Positions 35,272 through 46,765 of a stretch of 64,000 nucleotides of DNA are shown here, piece after piece. Source of the stretch: Kitagawia praeruptora. Its lineage: Eukaryota > Streptophyta > Magnoliopsida > Apiales > Apiaceae. The stretch covers positions 15,309,001-15,373,000 of the forward strand of contig CM075351.1 in the NCBI GenBank assembly GCA_037693485.1. The letters are read 5' to 3'. How positions within the stretch are numbered: the stretch's first letter is position 1; each line of letters begins with the position of its first letter. The notes under the pieces are model-generated. The model was not told the DNA's origin. It made no database searches and saw only the letters and a program-made list of their open reading frames with translations. A program made the position numbers and the translations under genes.

Positions 35272-35290
35272 AGAGGCCTATATAAGAATT
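35272..35290 (+). promoter_or_regulatory. TATA box in the solo LTR
   Basis: CCTATATAAGAATTCG lies about 300 bp into the LTR, in the position expected for its promoter. A related arrangement, GTCTATATATATAAG, occurs at about 49561 in the LTR that begins at 49156. Confidence 0.5.
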
Positions 35291-35689
35291 CGTTAGCTGG
35301 TGAATATATCGTACAGGCACATCAAACCTGAGGTATGTTTCTTCCTCTTTGTTTAAAATTCGCATGCTCTTATCTGCTTATTGAATTCATTTGTATTTTA
35401 TATGTTACACTCTGTTTAATGAGTATCTCTACTTGTTTTGGTGCAACCTTGTGAGATTGATGCGCCTATGCATGCCTTAAAAGTAACAAAATAATAACGA
35501 AAGAAGAGAGAGATCATCTATAAATATCAAATAAACACATTTCTTAAACTCAAAATCTCTTGCTTAACATCATATCAAAATTTGGTGTCAATTCGAGATC
35601 TTTGACTTTTCGGATTGTATCGCCTTGGACGAAGTAACGCTTTATACGTATGTCTGTTCTTTTGAAGTGGTTTGTTTATGTTAATATGT

Positions 35690-36172
35690 CTTGTTTTGTT
35701 TGGTTATTTTCGTCCTCCGAGAATGTGTTATTTGATGTCTCGAGAGATCTGGAGAGTCCGCATCGAAGCTGGGGCAGTGATGATTATTGCAAGAGCTCAC
35801 CTTTCACAACAGGAGAGTGTTCATCCTTGGGGAGTTTTCACTTACGGCAAGTTTATAGCTGGTTTCCGGCAAGTAGATAGCTGGGGTGCTCCACCTGAAC
35901 AATGGGCTATCAAGGTTATTATGTGATAAGGTCAATTGTAATATTACTGAGATATTGGTACTATTTGGATTTATTGGGGTGTTTTTGATTTCATTCTCAG
36001 TTAACAGAATTTTCCAATTCTGTATTGTCAAACGGTCAGGAAACAAATCAGTTAAGTGTCTTAGTTTGTCTTTGTTTTTTAACCTGGTCATACCGCCAAT
36101 TGGGGGTTTGTCCCGGCTGTGTATTTGCTATATTTAATGGAAACTTTTATCTTTGTGACAAAAAAAAAAACT
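35690..36172 (+). mobile_element. LINE-type 3' remnant ending in poly(A)
   Basis: The segment ends in AACTTTTATCTTTGTGAC plus 11 A's, and TTGGGGGTTTGTCCCGGCTG resembles a LINE 3' UTR. The upstream part (35740-35930) aligns by eye with 48080-48240, where RNase H-like words are readable. The 5' limit is not determined. The open frames here (35650-35880, 35672-35926) are remnants. Confidence 0.4.
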
Positions 36173-36741
36173 GTCTTTATGTGGCATGACATGCGCTTAG
36201 AATATATACATGTCCATCATTGATAATTTATTTTTAATTTAGGTGCACAGTGGTGCTTGCTTCTGGTCTTCTGCTACTATAACTTTGAAAAATGGGGATT
36301 TATCGAATTGTTTTATAATAATATTAATATTATTATATAGGAATTAATCTTTTTGTGAATTTTATATTAATTTGTAGACTCAAAGCTAGCATCACATGAA
36401 TACACTCACAAAAGTTTTAAATTCAAATTAAAACATTAGTGCACTTACATTTTATTTAATAGTTATTAGTAAAAAAATCCAACCAACTTTCTATTTTTTT
36501 GTAATTTAACCAATGAACTTATTTTTTCTCATAGAAACCCAACAAACTTTATCAAACTGTGAAAATAAATTAACTATAGTTAGTCATTGTTCATGTGTAT
36601 TAACTATTGTTCAACCATATCTTTATTAAATAAACAATAAATTATTAATCAAAAAATTTATTCAAATTATTACTTCATTGTAGTTTGTTATCTTTTTTTT
36701 ATAAACCAAAATATATTAATAATGAAACAGGACTAGCATGA

Positions 36742-37958
36742 TGTTGGGATATTTGTTTAATTCAAACATATATTCTGTTATTCTAGTTATGGAAATAAAG
36801 TGTTGATATATCAACATGATTTGGTAAATCATAATTAAGAGATAAGATTGGCTTGAGCAGCAAGAATAAGATAATAGATAAGATGATATCAAATCATGGT
36901 AGTTTTTTTTTTCCCTATTTAAACAATGTAATCGTATTATTTTCATATCAAGAGAAGAGAATACAATGTAGTCTTTAGAGTATTTGGGTCTTGTACATAA
37001 CAGTTTTCGTTACTTATTTTCATTATTGTTCTTGTTATTTTGAGTCAGTTATTTGTTTATTTTCAACATGGTATTAGAGCGGGCGTTTCTTGGGGCGTAG
37101 CAAATGATTTCAAACAAGAAGCTCCAGGAGCTGAGATGGCCACAGGCGGATTCCTCAGCAAGAGGAGCAGGAAGAAGAATGATTTTGTTATTAAAGAAGA
37201 AGAACTCGCTTTTTATGTTGGAGCAGATGGTGTGCGCGTTGCAGAAGGATGGTGGCAAAGCTACATGTGTAGTATGGGATGCATGTGTAGTATGGGGCTG
37301 CCGAGAAGGACAAGACGCCGAGAAGAACAAGACGAAAGCCATATGAGTTGATTGTCAGATTGGCAAAGTTGATTGCCAAATGGGCAACACGATAAATGCC
37401 AGACGGGCAAACAAGTTGAAATGCTAGACGAGCAGAGAAGATTATTAGCCATAAGGGCTCAGATTATTAGCCATAAGGGCTCAGATTATTAGCCATACGG
37501 GCTCAGTTTAATAGCCATATGGGCTCAGTTGAATTAGCCATACGGGCTCAGTCGAATCAGCCATACGGGCTCAGTTTAAAAGCCATACGGGCTGGACGGA
37601 TGCATCATACATGTTTGAATTAAGGGAGAGATTGTTGGGATATTTGTTTAATTCAAACATATATTCTGTTATTCTAGTTATAGAAATAAAGTGTTGATAT
37701 GTCAACATGATTTGGTAAATCATAATTAAGAGATAAGATTGGCTTGAGCAGCAAGAATAAGATAATAGATAAGATGATATCAAATCATGGTAATTTTTTT
37801 TTCCCTATTTAAACAATGTAATCGTATTATTTTCATATCAAGAGAAGAGAATACAATGTAGTCTTTAGAGTATTTGGGTCTTGTACATAACAGTTTTCGT
37901 TACTTATTTTCATTATTGTTCTTGTTATTTTGAGTCAGTTATTTGTTTATTTTCAACA
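36742..37958 (+). mobile_element. TRIM-like LTR element (1217 bp), TSD CATGA
   Basis: Two LTRs (36742-37068 and 37633-37958, about 326 bp, differing at only a few positions) start TGTTGGGATATTTG and end TTTTCAACA. The 5' LTR is followed at once by TGGTATTAGAGC (37069-37080), the tRNA-iMet site with one mismatch. AAGGGAGAGAT before 37633 is the polypurine tract. CATGA flanks both sides (36737-36741 and 37959-37963). The 564-bp inside codes for no recognisable gag or pol. High LTR similarity suggests a recent insertion. Confidence 0.92.
37447..37593 (+). repeat. Seven 22-23-bp tandem repeats inside the TRIM
   Basis: The core AGCCATA(A/C/T)GGGCT starts at 37447, 37469, 37491, 37513, 37536, 37559 and 37581. 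Looser relatives (GCCAGACGGGC, GCCAAATGGGC) lie just upstream, from about 37370. Confidence 0.9.
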
Positions 37959-38279
37959 CATGATACAACTCAAACTAGATTTGTAATTTGTTATCGTTGT
38001 AGCTAAAACAATATTTATGAAATATTAAACTAGATTAAAATATAATAATAATTTTAATTACAAATCTTTCAATTGCATTGTTACTTTATATATTTTTATA
38101 TTTTTAAAATTTATATTTTAAGTATTTGTACCCTTCCCTATTTTTATGACAAAAAAAAAGGGAATGATCTGATTTATCATAATTAGAATTATTTCCTGAA
38201 TTCAATAAATTTGAAAAATAGGTATGTAATATGGACAAAAATCACGTAAAGGACAAAGGCATGCATGACTTTTACTAAA

Positions 38280-39493
38280 CTAGTTTAATGCCCGTGCTTC
38301 GCACACGGGAGTTCATATTTTAAATAAAATTTATTTTAAATTTTAATAAATTATAGTATATAATTTTACAATATAGAAATAAAAATTGGTAGTAGTATTA
38401 AAAAGTTGTCTACTTTAATAAATTAAAATGTTAAATTCTTTAAGAGCATGTGTTTGTTTTGATAATTTAAATTACACTATAACATTATTTTAGTGATGTC
38501 AACTATATCATGAATGCAATAGTAGTAGATATAAAGAATAAATTAAAATAATTAAATCATAATATCAAAAAAATTAAAGTTATACCGCACTATAACCTAA
38601 TCCTAAGCATATAATTTACTACTATAATGGGTCATGGATATCTATCAAAGATTGTTTTTGTCAAGGAAATTTTTTTTGGCAAGATTGTTTTAATTGGATG
38701 GCCCTGGCGGACCCATTATAATTATAACCAATTATTTGGCATTTATAATAACAACTGCCAAATTTTTGGTATTATCAAGGAAATAATTTTTGGCAAGAGT
38801 ATTTTATATAATATCGGGTCAATATATTTTAAAATATGGATCGTATCATATAACTGGATGGGTAATATAAACGGATTTGGCAAGAATGTTTTTATTGGAT
38901 GGCCCTAGGGCCCATTATAATTATAATTGACAATTGTTAGAAAGGAAATAATTTTTGGAAACAAAATAATTATCATATAACTGGATGGGTAATATAAACG
39001 GATTTGGCAAGAATGTTTTAATTGGATGGCCTTGACGGGCCCATTATAATTATAATTGACAATTGTTAGAAAGGAAATAATTTTTGGAAACAAAATAATT
39101 CGTGTTTTGTCAAGAAAATTTTTTTTGGCAAGATTGTTTTTGTCAAGGAATTTTTTTTTGGCAAGCTTGTTTTAATTGGATGGCCCTGGCGGGCCCATTA
39201 TAATTATAACCAATTATTTGGCATTTATAATAACAACTGCCAAATTTTTGGTATCATCAAGGAAATAATTTTTGGCAAGAGTCGTTTGTCATGATGTGTA
39301 TTTTATATACTATCGGGTCAATATATTTTAAAATATTGATCATATCATATAACTGGATGGGTAATTTAAACGGATCCCGAACCTAATCCTAAGCATATAA
39401 TTTACTACTATAATGGGTCATGGATATCTATTAAACCTGAATATGGATCCCGAACCTGGGGAAAGGGTTATCCAGCAATTTATAATATATAGA
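38280..39493 (-). mobile_element. Helitron-like element, minus strand (1214 bp)
   Basis: The minus-strand 3' end has the hairpin CCCGTGTGCGAAGCACGGG and then a terminal CTAG (plus 38280-38283, next to A). The 5' end reads TCTATATATTATAAATTGC (plus end 39493, followed by T). Inside are direct repeats of AACTGGATGGGTAATATAAA and blocks around GGCAAGATTGTTTTAATTGG. There is no Rep/helicase. Confidence 0.65.
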
Positions 39494-40956
39494 TTTGTCC
39501 GGTAATTTTTTTAAAACTAATAGTTGCGTGGAATTTCATGATTTTATTTTAATATTGTTAATAACTAATATAAAATGAAATTTGTACGGATTCATTGCGT
39601 TGATCAATTTTAGGAGGAAAAAAACAAATATAATCAATTTTGGGGAAAAAGGACAAATAGAATATTTATAATGAAATTAATTGTCTGACAATACACCAAA
39701 ATGGTTTGCAAGTGTGTAAATAATTAATTTTATATAAAAAAATTAAACATTAGATAATAATAATTAATCATGGTTAAATTTAGGACAAATTTTTGCAATT
39801 TAGCAAAGTTTGTTGAGGTTCTTTGTGAAAAAAATAGTTGATTGGTTAAATGATAAAAAAATAAAAAGTTTGTTGAATTTTTTGGCTAATTGCTCTTTAT
39901 TTAACTAATATCTTATTGTTTATGTGTTTGATTTTTGTCTAGTACCAGGTGTTGTAATTTTTAAATATTAGAGGTATTATTGCATTTTGCACTTGACCAG
40001 TTTGATTGTCCGTGAATCACTAATAAATGATACATGCATGTTTTGTTTATATGCTACAATCCAGTATAGAATTTGTTAGCTAAATTCAATTTTTATTTCA
40101 CTGTGATTCGTACATATCAAATTATATGTTAATGATGGCATGCTGAGTAGTGAGTATTAAATTTTTATTATAGGAACTGTTCGCCAATAGTTAGTTTTCA
40201 GTATCTGTATCACATTTGAGGTAAGTAACTTTTCGTTGTTCATTAATGTTACAAAATATGATTTTATATATGTTACAAAATATATGTTTGATTTGGTTAT
40301 CGAAAATTGTGATATCGAATATTGATTTTGGAAAAAAGAATTATTTTTAGAATTTCCCAGTTTTAGTTGCGTATCGAATCATAGAATCCGTTCACTGGAT
40401 AGTATGACATATAGAATCATAAAACTAATTTACGCGCGTTTCGGAACACATAGATACGTAAACTGGCCCCATCGAACATAGAACAGTGTCACTGGTATAG
40501 TGTGGCCGTAATTTAGAACTGTGGGAATAAAATATGATTTTAATGTTTTGATTTTTGTATCGATTTAAAGTTTCAGAAATCTTGTTCTCTTTTAAAAATA
40601 TTATTTTTGAGCCGTTGGGCGATAATTACTTGCTGGGCTTCGCAACTCATTGTTTTAATATATTTCAGGTTCGGACTTTGGAAGCTTAGTGGACTGTGTG
40701 GATTACGTGCTACTTGATTTAGATGATATTATTGGAAAAGACTTATCGGATTTATTGAATAAATTTTCAGTACTTTATTAGATATTGAATATTGGATTTG
40801 TGGAGCTGCGTCTCCAATTTGATGATTTTAGAATATTGAATTTGACCGCTGCTTTGACTCTTGTGGAATAATTTGGTTTATTTGAATAAAGTTTCGATTT
40901 TATTTTAGTTTCGTAATTAGATTTAATATCTCGAAAATTCGGGATGTTACAAATCC

Positions 40957-41554
40957 GAACCTCAATAGATACGAAATCTTGGGAAATTTATAATATATAG
41001 GTTTGTATAGGATGAGTTGGAACAACATTTTGCTACAATAACAGTCAATGATGGCTAGAAAAAGCAGAGTCTTCGTTTCCTCTTGCTGTTGGTTTTCTTG
41101 TCCTGTTCTCGGGGCTCCCTTGGAAAGGTACAGATTTAGAATGCAATTTAGTTTCGAGGTTGGACATGAGCTGCTAAATATACCTTCGATTCTACTTCTT
41201 AATTGATAAATTAAACTTAATTAATTCTCTCAGATCATGATCATAGACTACACAAACTAGTAAATCCAAGGGGTACGCAACTCTGCTAGTCTATTCAACT
41301 CGCATTCCATCTTTAAAACTTGAAAGTTTATGCATTACTTGAGAAGTTTAGCATAGTATATACCAAGTCTTGCATGAGAAAGATGACTTGACCATATAAA
41401 ATATAATAAGTACTACATAATTTCAAAATCCTAGAATCACAATATTATCCACTACAGGGGAGGTTGTCACTGTTTCTTTTTGGCACAAATTACATAGTTC
41501 GAGAAGAGTCAATAGCTAAATCATTAGCTTAGTTTTTTATGCTAATTTTTTAAT
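40957..41554. other. Intergenic, downstream of the nucleoredoxin-like gene
   Basis: No gene is seen. GGAAATTTATAATATATAGG at about 40981 resembles the Helitron terminus at 39470-39493, but no full element could be drawn. The rest should hold the 3' UTR of the minus-strand gene. Confidence 0.4.
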
Positions 41555-44523
41555 TTACCAGGTTTCCGGAATCATTAGCTTCTTTAAATGAGATAAAATC
41601 TCATTTTCTAAACCACCTGGACAAAAGGGGAACTCAATGTCCTCAAATGAAGGAACAATTGCTTTTCTTACTAGTCTTCCATCTCGATCAAAGGCTAAGA
41701 TTGGAAGAAATAAGTAAAAATCGTCAATGGACCTGGCATACCAATAATCAGATGAGCATATATTTTCTTTCAACTCGCTTGCAAGGCACAATATCCAATT
41801 ATTATGCCCGAGGTCCGTTTCGAGTGATGCCAAACGACGCTTATCTTCAATGTCAAAGGGTTGACTAGTGGAAAATTCCAGATTGTCTGCTAAAATGCGG
41901 ATCACTTCGAACTCATCATCTGTACCCTTTGTCAGGAGATACCTTCCTTTTAACATTATTAAGAAATGGGCATTTGGCGAACTCTCGCAAAAATCGCTCT
42001 CCATACCCCCGATCCTTTCAAGAACCAGCATGACCTTTTTCCCAGAAAGTTCAGAAAAAGAAACCTATTAAATTAAACCGACAAGTTAGTAAGTGGAGAA
42101 AATCTAAAAAGCAATGCTGCAATCTGAAAACATAGAAGCTACAAGAAGTTGTGTATCTGTAAATTGCAACTTACCTACAACTTCAACTATATGGACTTTT
42201 CAGAGAACAATGTTTAAGCTAAAGAAAGATTAGCTTAACAAGCTTAAAACATGCACCAAAAGATCAAAAGAACTCACCTGGGACCCATTGTTCCTTCTAA
42301 AGACAGTGTTCTTATCCCATAGCATCTCCAGCTTCAGATGCTTTATCTTTTCAATCTCCACCTCCAAAGCTTTATTAAAGGTGAATGGGTATGCTGAAAT
42401 GCCATACTCGAACAAGATGCTAGCACCAAATGGTTCAATGAATTCTGCATGAGGGCCAATGATCACAAGCTCATCATTAGGATCCTCTTCATAATTATAT
42501 GAGAGCTTGAAAACACGCCTCAACTTCTTACAACACTCGTCTCTAAATGGCAGTGCCAACCAAGGCATAGTCTTGAACAATTTCCAAAATGAGTTTTCAC
42601 CATAATTTCTACAATCATACAGACCTGACTCTGTTATGTAGATGAGCACAACCTCAAATTCGTCATTATTTTTCGCCAACTTATTTTTCGCCAACTTAAG
42701 AGTTTCAGTTAGATAATGGTTGGCATAATCAGCATAATAAAAATAAAGGGCCACAACCTTATCTTCGAGGGTGTCAATTGGTACCTGTCATTACAAGCAC
42801 GTATCAAATATCAAATTAGTAAATAATGATGAAAATCCGCTATTCCCCCTTTTGCATAACGGAAAGAGGAAAAAAATAAAGGAAAGAAAATAGGTTGAAT
42901 TTACTATTGAGTTTTGATGTCCTTAGCCAAGTAAAAGACAGTAAAGTGAGATCTGGCCTTTTATACAATAACAAGATTACTATTTTAAACAGATTTACCT
43001 ACATATTGTAATGGATTATACTAGTAAAACAAATTGTAAAAGCGTAAAAAGGAAGAGAAAACAAAATTTCCGAACAACATATACCATAAAATCTGTGAAA
43101 TAAAGTAAGAATTCTTCTTGGCACTTTGATAGTACTAGAATGCAACACACATTTAATCAGATCATTGACTAGGGATAAATGGAGCTAAATAATTTAACAT
43201 TGAAGCGTAGAGATTTCATGAGATTGAAGTGCCTGTTATCATAAACTAATGTGACACAAATTTTGTGCTGTTTACATGCCAAGTCTACTTAATAAGGATC
43301 TATCTAAGAGAATTCTATTGTAATTTGACCGTCACTGTGATGGCCACAAATCTAGTCTTTTATATTTTATGAAAATTTGTCCTTAATCTAGTCTTTTCCC
43401 ACAGTTGCTACTTTGTCTTTCAAAGTATAAGCATAATAGGATAATATCAAAAGACTAGCAGATAAGCGTAATAGGATAATATCAAAAGACAAGTTCAATC
43501 AACTCATAATCAAAACATTAAGTCATCAAAGATAACCAAACCTTATCTCCTTTGTTTGAAATGACATAATCACGCTCAGGGGTTGCCAACAGTGCTTTCA
43601 AGGAGGATTGCTTAGCTGCTGCATCATCTTCTGCTCGAATAAATTCTAATCTTTTGTCGCTAAAAGGATAACCCGATGCCCCAAAATCCTCAAAAACAAC
43701 CCAATCACCACATTGCAAAACCATGCCGGTTGAGTCAACGACAAAATTGGTTATTGGAGAATATTCATTATGCACACCACTGCCAAAAATTCTTTGCAAA
43801 CTTTTCCTGGTTATTGCATCTGAATATGGTATAGCCGTCCATGGCATGCTAGAAAACAAATCTTCAAAAAGCTTTTGAGGGTCTCTCACATGAGAAGGAT
43901 GACCTACTATTTCTCTTTTACACCCAGCATGGCGATAATGATTTGCAACCAAAACAACCTCAAAATTATTGTTTGGCAGTAGATCATAGTATACTTCCTT
44001 GAGCAATGATGTGAATTCCTTAGACAGTTGTGGAAAATCAACATATAATGGCAGAAAATATATAACAATGACCTTGCCTTCCAACTGCTCAGCCTTGATC
44101 TAAAAAAATTGTCGTAAATATGATCAGCAAATTTTGATAATGCGGATTTCACCTTGCCTAATAGCATTTATTATTCTGATTTTCTAATCCTAAAATGTAA
44201 TTTGACAGGTTACTTTTAGCCATATATTTGCTTGCTGTTAATGTACTTCAATTCTGTGATAAAGTGACACAAAATACTCTAATAAATATACATATATATA
44301 ACAGTAAACATAGGAACCACAAGCCATAATCAACAGTACATACATGTTCGTTGTTATTTTTGACCAGGTAATCCCTGTTTTTGGTGAAGAGAAGGTCCTT
44401 CAAACTAATGATGTCTCCTTTTTTTATGATCTGTTTCTTCACTTCACCCTTATCAGTATACTTTCCTCCTTCAGCTTTAGCTTCCGTATGGTAATGTGTA
44501 CTTTGGGTATATCCTGTCATCAA
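41555..44523 (-). CDS. Nucleoredoxin-like protein without catalytic cysteines (4 exons)
   Basis: Exons on the minus strand: 44523-44344, 44099-43542, 42784-42278 and 42064-41555. All are in phase 0 with GT-AG junctions and give 584 residues. Plant nucleoredoxins have repeated thioredoxin folds that reduce target proteins. Here the folds are recognisable from LKDLLFTKNRDYLV (about 41-54), SSMPWTAIPYSD and GASGYPF in the first, and ALYFYYADY, KTMPWLALPFRD and ISAYPF in the second. A weaker third repeat ends the protein. Where WCxPC should follow the YF strand, the sequence reads YFLPLYVDFPQ and YFYYADYANHY, so the redox cysteines are missing. The usual C-terminal DC1-type zinc finger is also absent. 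An upstream first exon is possible, because TGACAG before 44515 could be a splice acceptor. Confidence 0.8.
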
Positions 44524-45066
44524 ATGTTTAATGTTTTACAAGAGTTAGTAACTATTGAGTAAAACACCAAACTGCATGGTTAGTCATTTACATTAATCAA
44601 AATTAATTTGTAAATTTTAAAAATATACAAGTTTTACTAGAACTCCAGAAGGCATTTTTCATGTTACACATTAAAGAAAGAAAGAAAAACAAAATCGATG
44701 AAGTAAAGCAAAGGTTATGCAAACAAAATACGAAGAGCAATACACTTTATATCTATATGTGTTCTTCGTAATTTAAGTTATACTCATATGGCACATCACA
44801 CATGCAATACATTGTATTATAAAAAGAAAAGATAAGAATGTGATCTTCGTATAACGAATTTTTAAGCAGTTAGGTACTGACAAGTTTTCCTTTGATATTG
44901 ACGATATATGAGCCTAAAAGTTCAACACACTTAGATTCCCAATATACCCATACAAAATCAACAATCTTGCTATGACACGTGACACGCCCACAAAGCATAG
45001 AGTCCACAGAGGTAGACATATTACAGGACTGGAAAATAAAGTAAAACTTATTATTGATTAAGTAGT
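44524..45066. other. Spacer between the two minus-strand genes
   Basis: About 540 bp of AT-rich sequence with no ORF of note. It should contain the 3' UTR of the RRM gene and the 5' flank of the nucleoredoxin-like gene. Confidence 0.5.
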
Positions 45067-46413
45067 TCAACCACTAGTCATGTGTGTTAGATAGCTGGTG
45101 TCAGAGTGCGTTTTTTCTTGTTCGGATGGTTTAAACTTCTTTGGCTCAACAGGAAGAACAGTTTGGTGGCCCAAACGATTGTCCTCCAGTGCAAGCTTAG
45201 CATTCTTGGCTTCTTCTCTAGTACCATATCTAACGATAGCTCTTCTCTTTGAATTTCCGTATGGTCCACCTTTAAGGAATCTTGCTGTAAATTCAACACC
45301 ACGCCATTAATTTGACAGCACAACATTAAAAAAAAAAAAAAAGAATGGAGAATGCCTAGAAAAGTAAGTTATTTAAGAAACGAGTTACCCTCCACAACAT
45401 TCCCAAAAGGGGCAAATGCTTCTCGAAGCTTATCCTCGGTGGTTAAATCTAACACCCCTGCATAAAAAGTAATATAACTAGTCATTCTTTGAAAAAGAGA
45501 AAATAAACACTGCGATAATATCTCATATAAAAATAGAATGATACAATGCCTTGAGATTCATCCAAGTCATCTAAGTCGAAATGTATAGAGCAGCCGGATT
45601 TAGGAAACACAGGTTCTTGCTGGGAAAATTCAGACTCCGTTTCAACAAAAAGAACAGTGTCACCCCAACGTTTGAAATTCATTCGTTTACGAGCTCTGTC
45701 GGCTTGTTGTATATTATCATAGGTAACAATAGCAAAGCCCTTTGATAATCCAGAAAATCTATCTTTAATGACTTTTGCTGCAAATTCCAAAAGAAGATGA
45801 AAATTTCCCAACAGACAAAAAAGAACTTAATTTGATAGAGAGAATTACCCACCCTCAACAAGGTTTCCAAAGGGGGCAAACGCTTCTCTAATCTTTTCAT
45901 CGGTAGTTGAAGGAGTGACCCCTGCATTATAAAATATAAATTGTTCAGACATGTCTCTTTATACACAAGTCAGAGATCATGAAGTGGACTTGTCTATTAA
46001 GAATGACTCTCATTCTTAATGTGGGTGGACGTATTACCAGTTGTACACATATACCCTGATATCGAGTACGTGGTCACTTGCAATTATCGCATTTCAAAAC
46101 TACAAATAGTTACTTTTTCACAATTACAAACTCAAATATCCTAATCCAATTCGATTTATTCAAATTGCCAAAACATATATATGATTTAAGATAGCATCAA
46201 AGCAAAGCAACCCGACCCGAGACTTAATTAAACAAGTAATTGTAAGGATAAAGGCGTAAAAGAAAAAGAGGGGAAACCCTACATACCGCTGACGAATAGT
46301 TTGGGGGAAGTGAGTGTTGAGTTGAGACGCATAAAACACTTGCGACTTTCAATTGATCTCGGTATCATTCCACCGCCAGCTATCCGACGCACAAAACACC
46401 CTCTCAACGCCAT
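45067..46413 (-). CDS. Two-RRM RNA-binding protein, probably organellar (5 exons)
   Basis: Exons on the minus strand: 46413-46287, 45921-45853, 45777-45550, 45457-45389 and 45284-45067. They sum to 711 nt and 236 residues. The N-terminus MALRGCFVRRIAGGGMIPRS is basic, with Ser and Arg and no acidic residues, and looks like a mitochondrial or plastid transit peptide. RRM1 (about 38-112) has RNP2 LFVSGV and RNP1 KGFAIVTY. RRM2 (about 130-215) is divergent: RNP1 reads KRRAIVRY and RNP2 is unclear. Exons 2 and 4 are both 69 nt and encode matching segments (DEKIREAFAPFGNLVE and EDKLREAFAPFGNVVE), a sign of internal duplication. Intron 3 needs a GC donor to keep the frame. Proteins of this family act in organelle RNA editing, splicing or stability; which one applies here cannot be said. 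Confidence 0.82.
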
Positions 46414-46513
46414 CTCTTCTGTTTATTGTTATTCCTAAGAATTGTTCCACTAACTCTCAACACTCAAAACACTACTGTAACTACTGTTTTCCACTGCAAT
46501 TCTATCCTACAAC

Positions 46514-46757
46514 CACTGTTCTAAAAATCCCCGATAAATCTTCTCGTGACCAATCGATTCGATTTTTGAAATCCGATTAATCCTGTTAATTTTTTTAAAA
46601 TGACATGTTTAACTGTGAATTAGACTAATATATTAAATATTATTATAATATCCGATTAATGCTCCGATTAATTCGTCCGATTAATCTCCGCCTACCCGAT
46701 TAGGTGCTAGGCGTTATCCCAATCGCCCTGAACCGCCTAACGATTTCTGGAACACCG
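46514..46757. mobile_element. hAT-type MITE (244 bp), TSD CCTACAAC
   Basis: It begins CACTGTTCTAAAAATCC and ends GATTTCTGGAACACCG, flanked by CCTACAAC (46506-46513 and 46758-46765). The first half aligns with the MITE at 32929, including CGATTCGATTTTTGAAATCC and CCGATTAATCCTGT. The terminal repeats are imperfect. It lies 100 bp upstream of the RRM gene's ATG, so in its promoter or 5' UTR. Confidence 0.85.
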
Positions 46758-46765
46758 CCTACAAC

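Larger units (their letters stand above)
36470..39895. mobile_element. DNA-transposon-like inverted repeat, split by later insertions
   Basis: Sequence at about 36474-36560 (AAAATCCAACCAACTTTC ... CCAACAAACTTTATCAAA) is inverted and similar at about 39795-39890 (CAAAGTTTGTTGAGG ... AAAAGTTTGTTGAATTTTTT). The pair brackets the TRIM at 36742 and the Helitron at 38280. I read them as ends of a small DNA transposon that was later hit twice. A target duplication could not be fixed. Confidence 0.45.
34968..40951 (+). mobile_element. Solo LTR (5984 bp) with nested insertions, TSD AATCC
   Basis: It begins TGTAAAACCCCGTAAATTTT and ends TCGAAAATTCGGGATGTTACA (minus its first base), flanked on both sides by AATCC (34963-34967 and 40952-40956). 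A TATA box lies in GCCTATATAAGAATTCG at about 35275. There is no internal region, as expected after recombination between two LTRs. Much of the length comes from later insertions: a LINE-derived piece, a DNA-transposon-like inverted repeat, a TRIM element and a Helitron. Confidence 0.8.

Noticed and set aside
37040..37351. ORF of 103 codons in the TRIM element as a gag gene
   Set aside because: It starts inside the 5' LTR, overlaps the primer site and has no gag motif; several frames are open by chance.
37447..37593. 22-bp repeats as a CRISPR array
   Set aside because: The repeats run almost head to tail with only a few bases between cores, in a plant retroelement.
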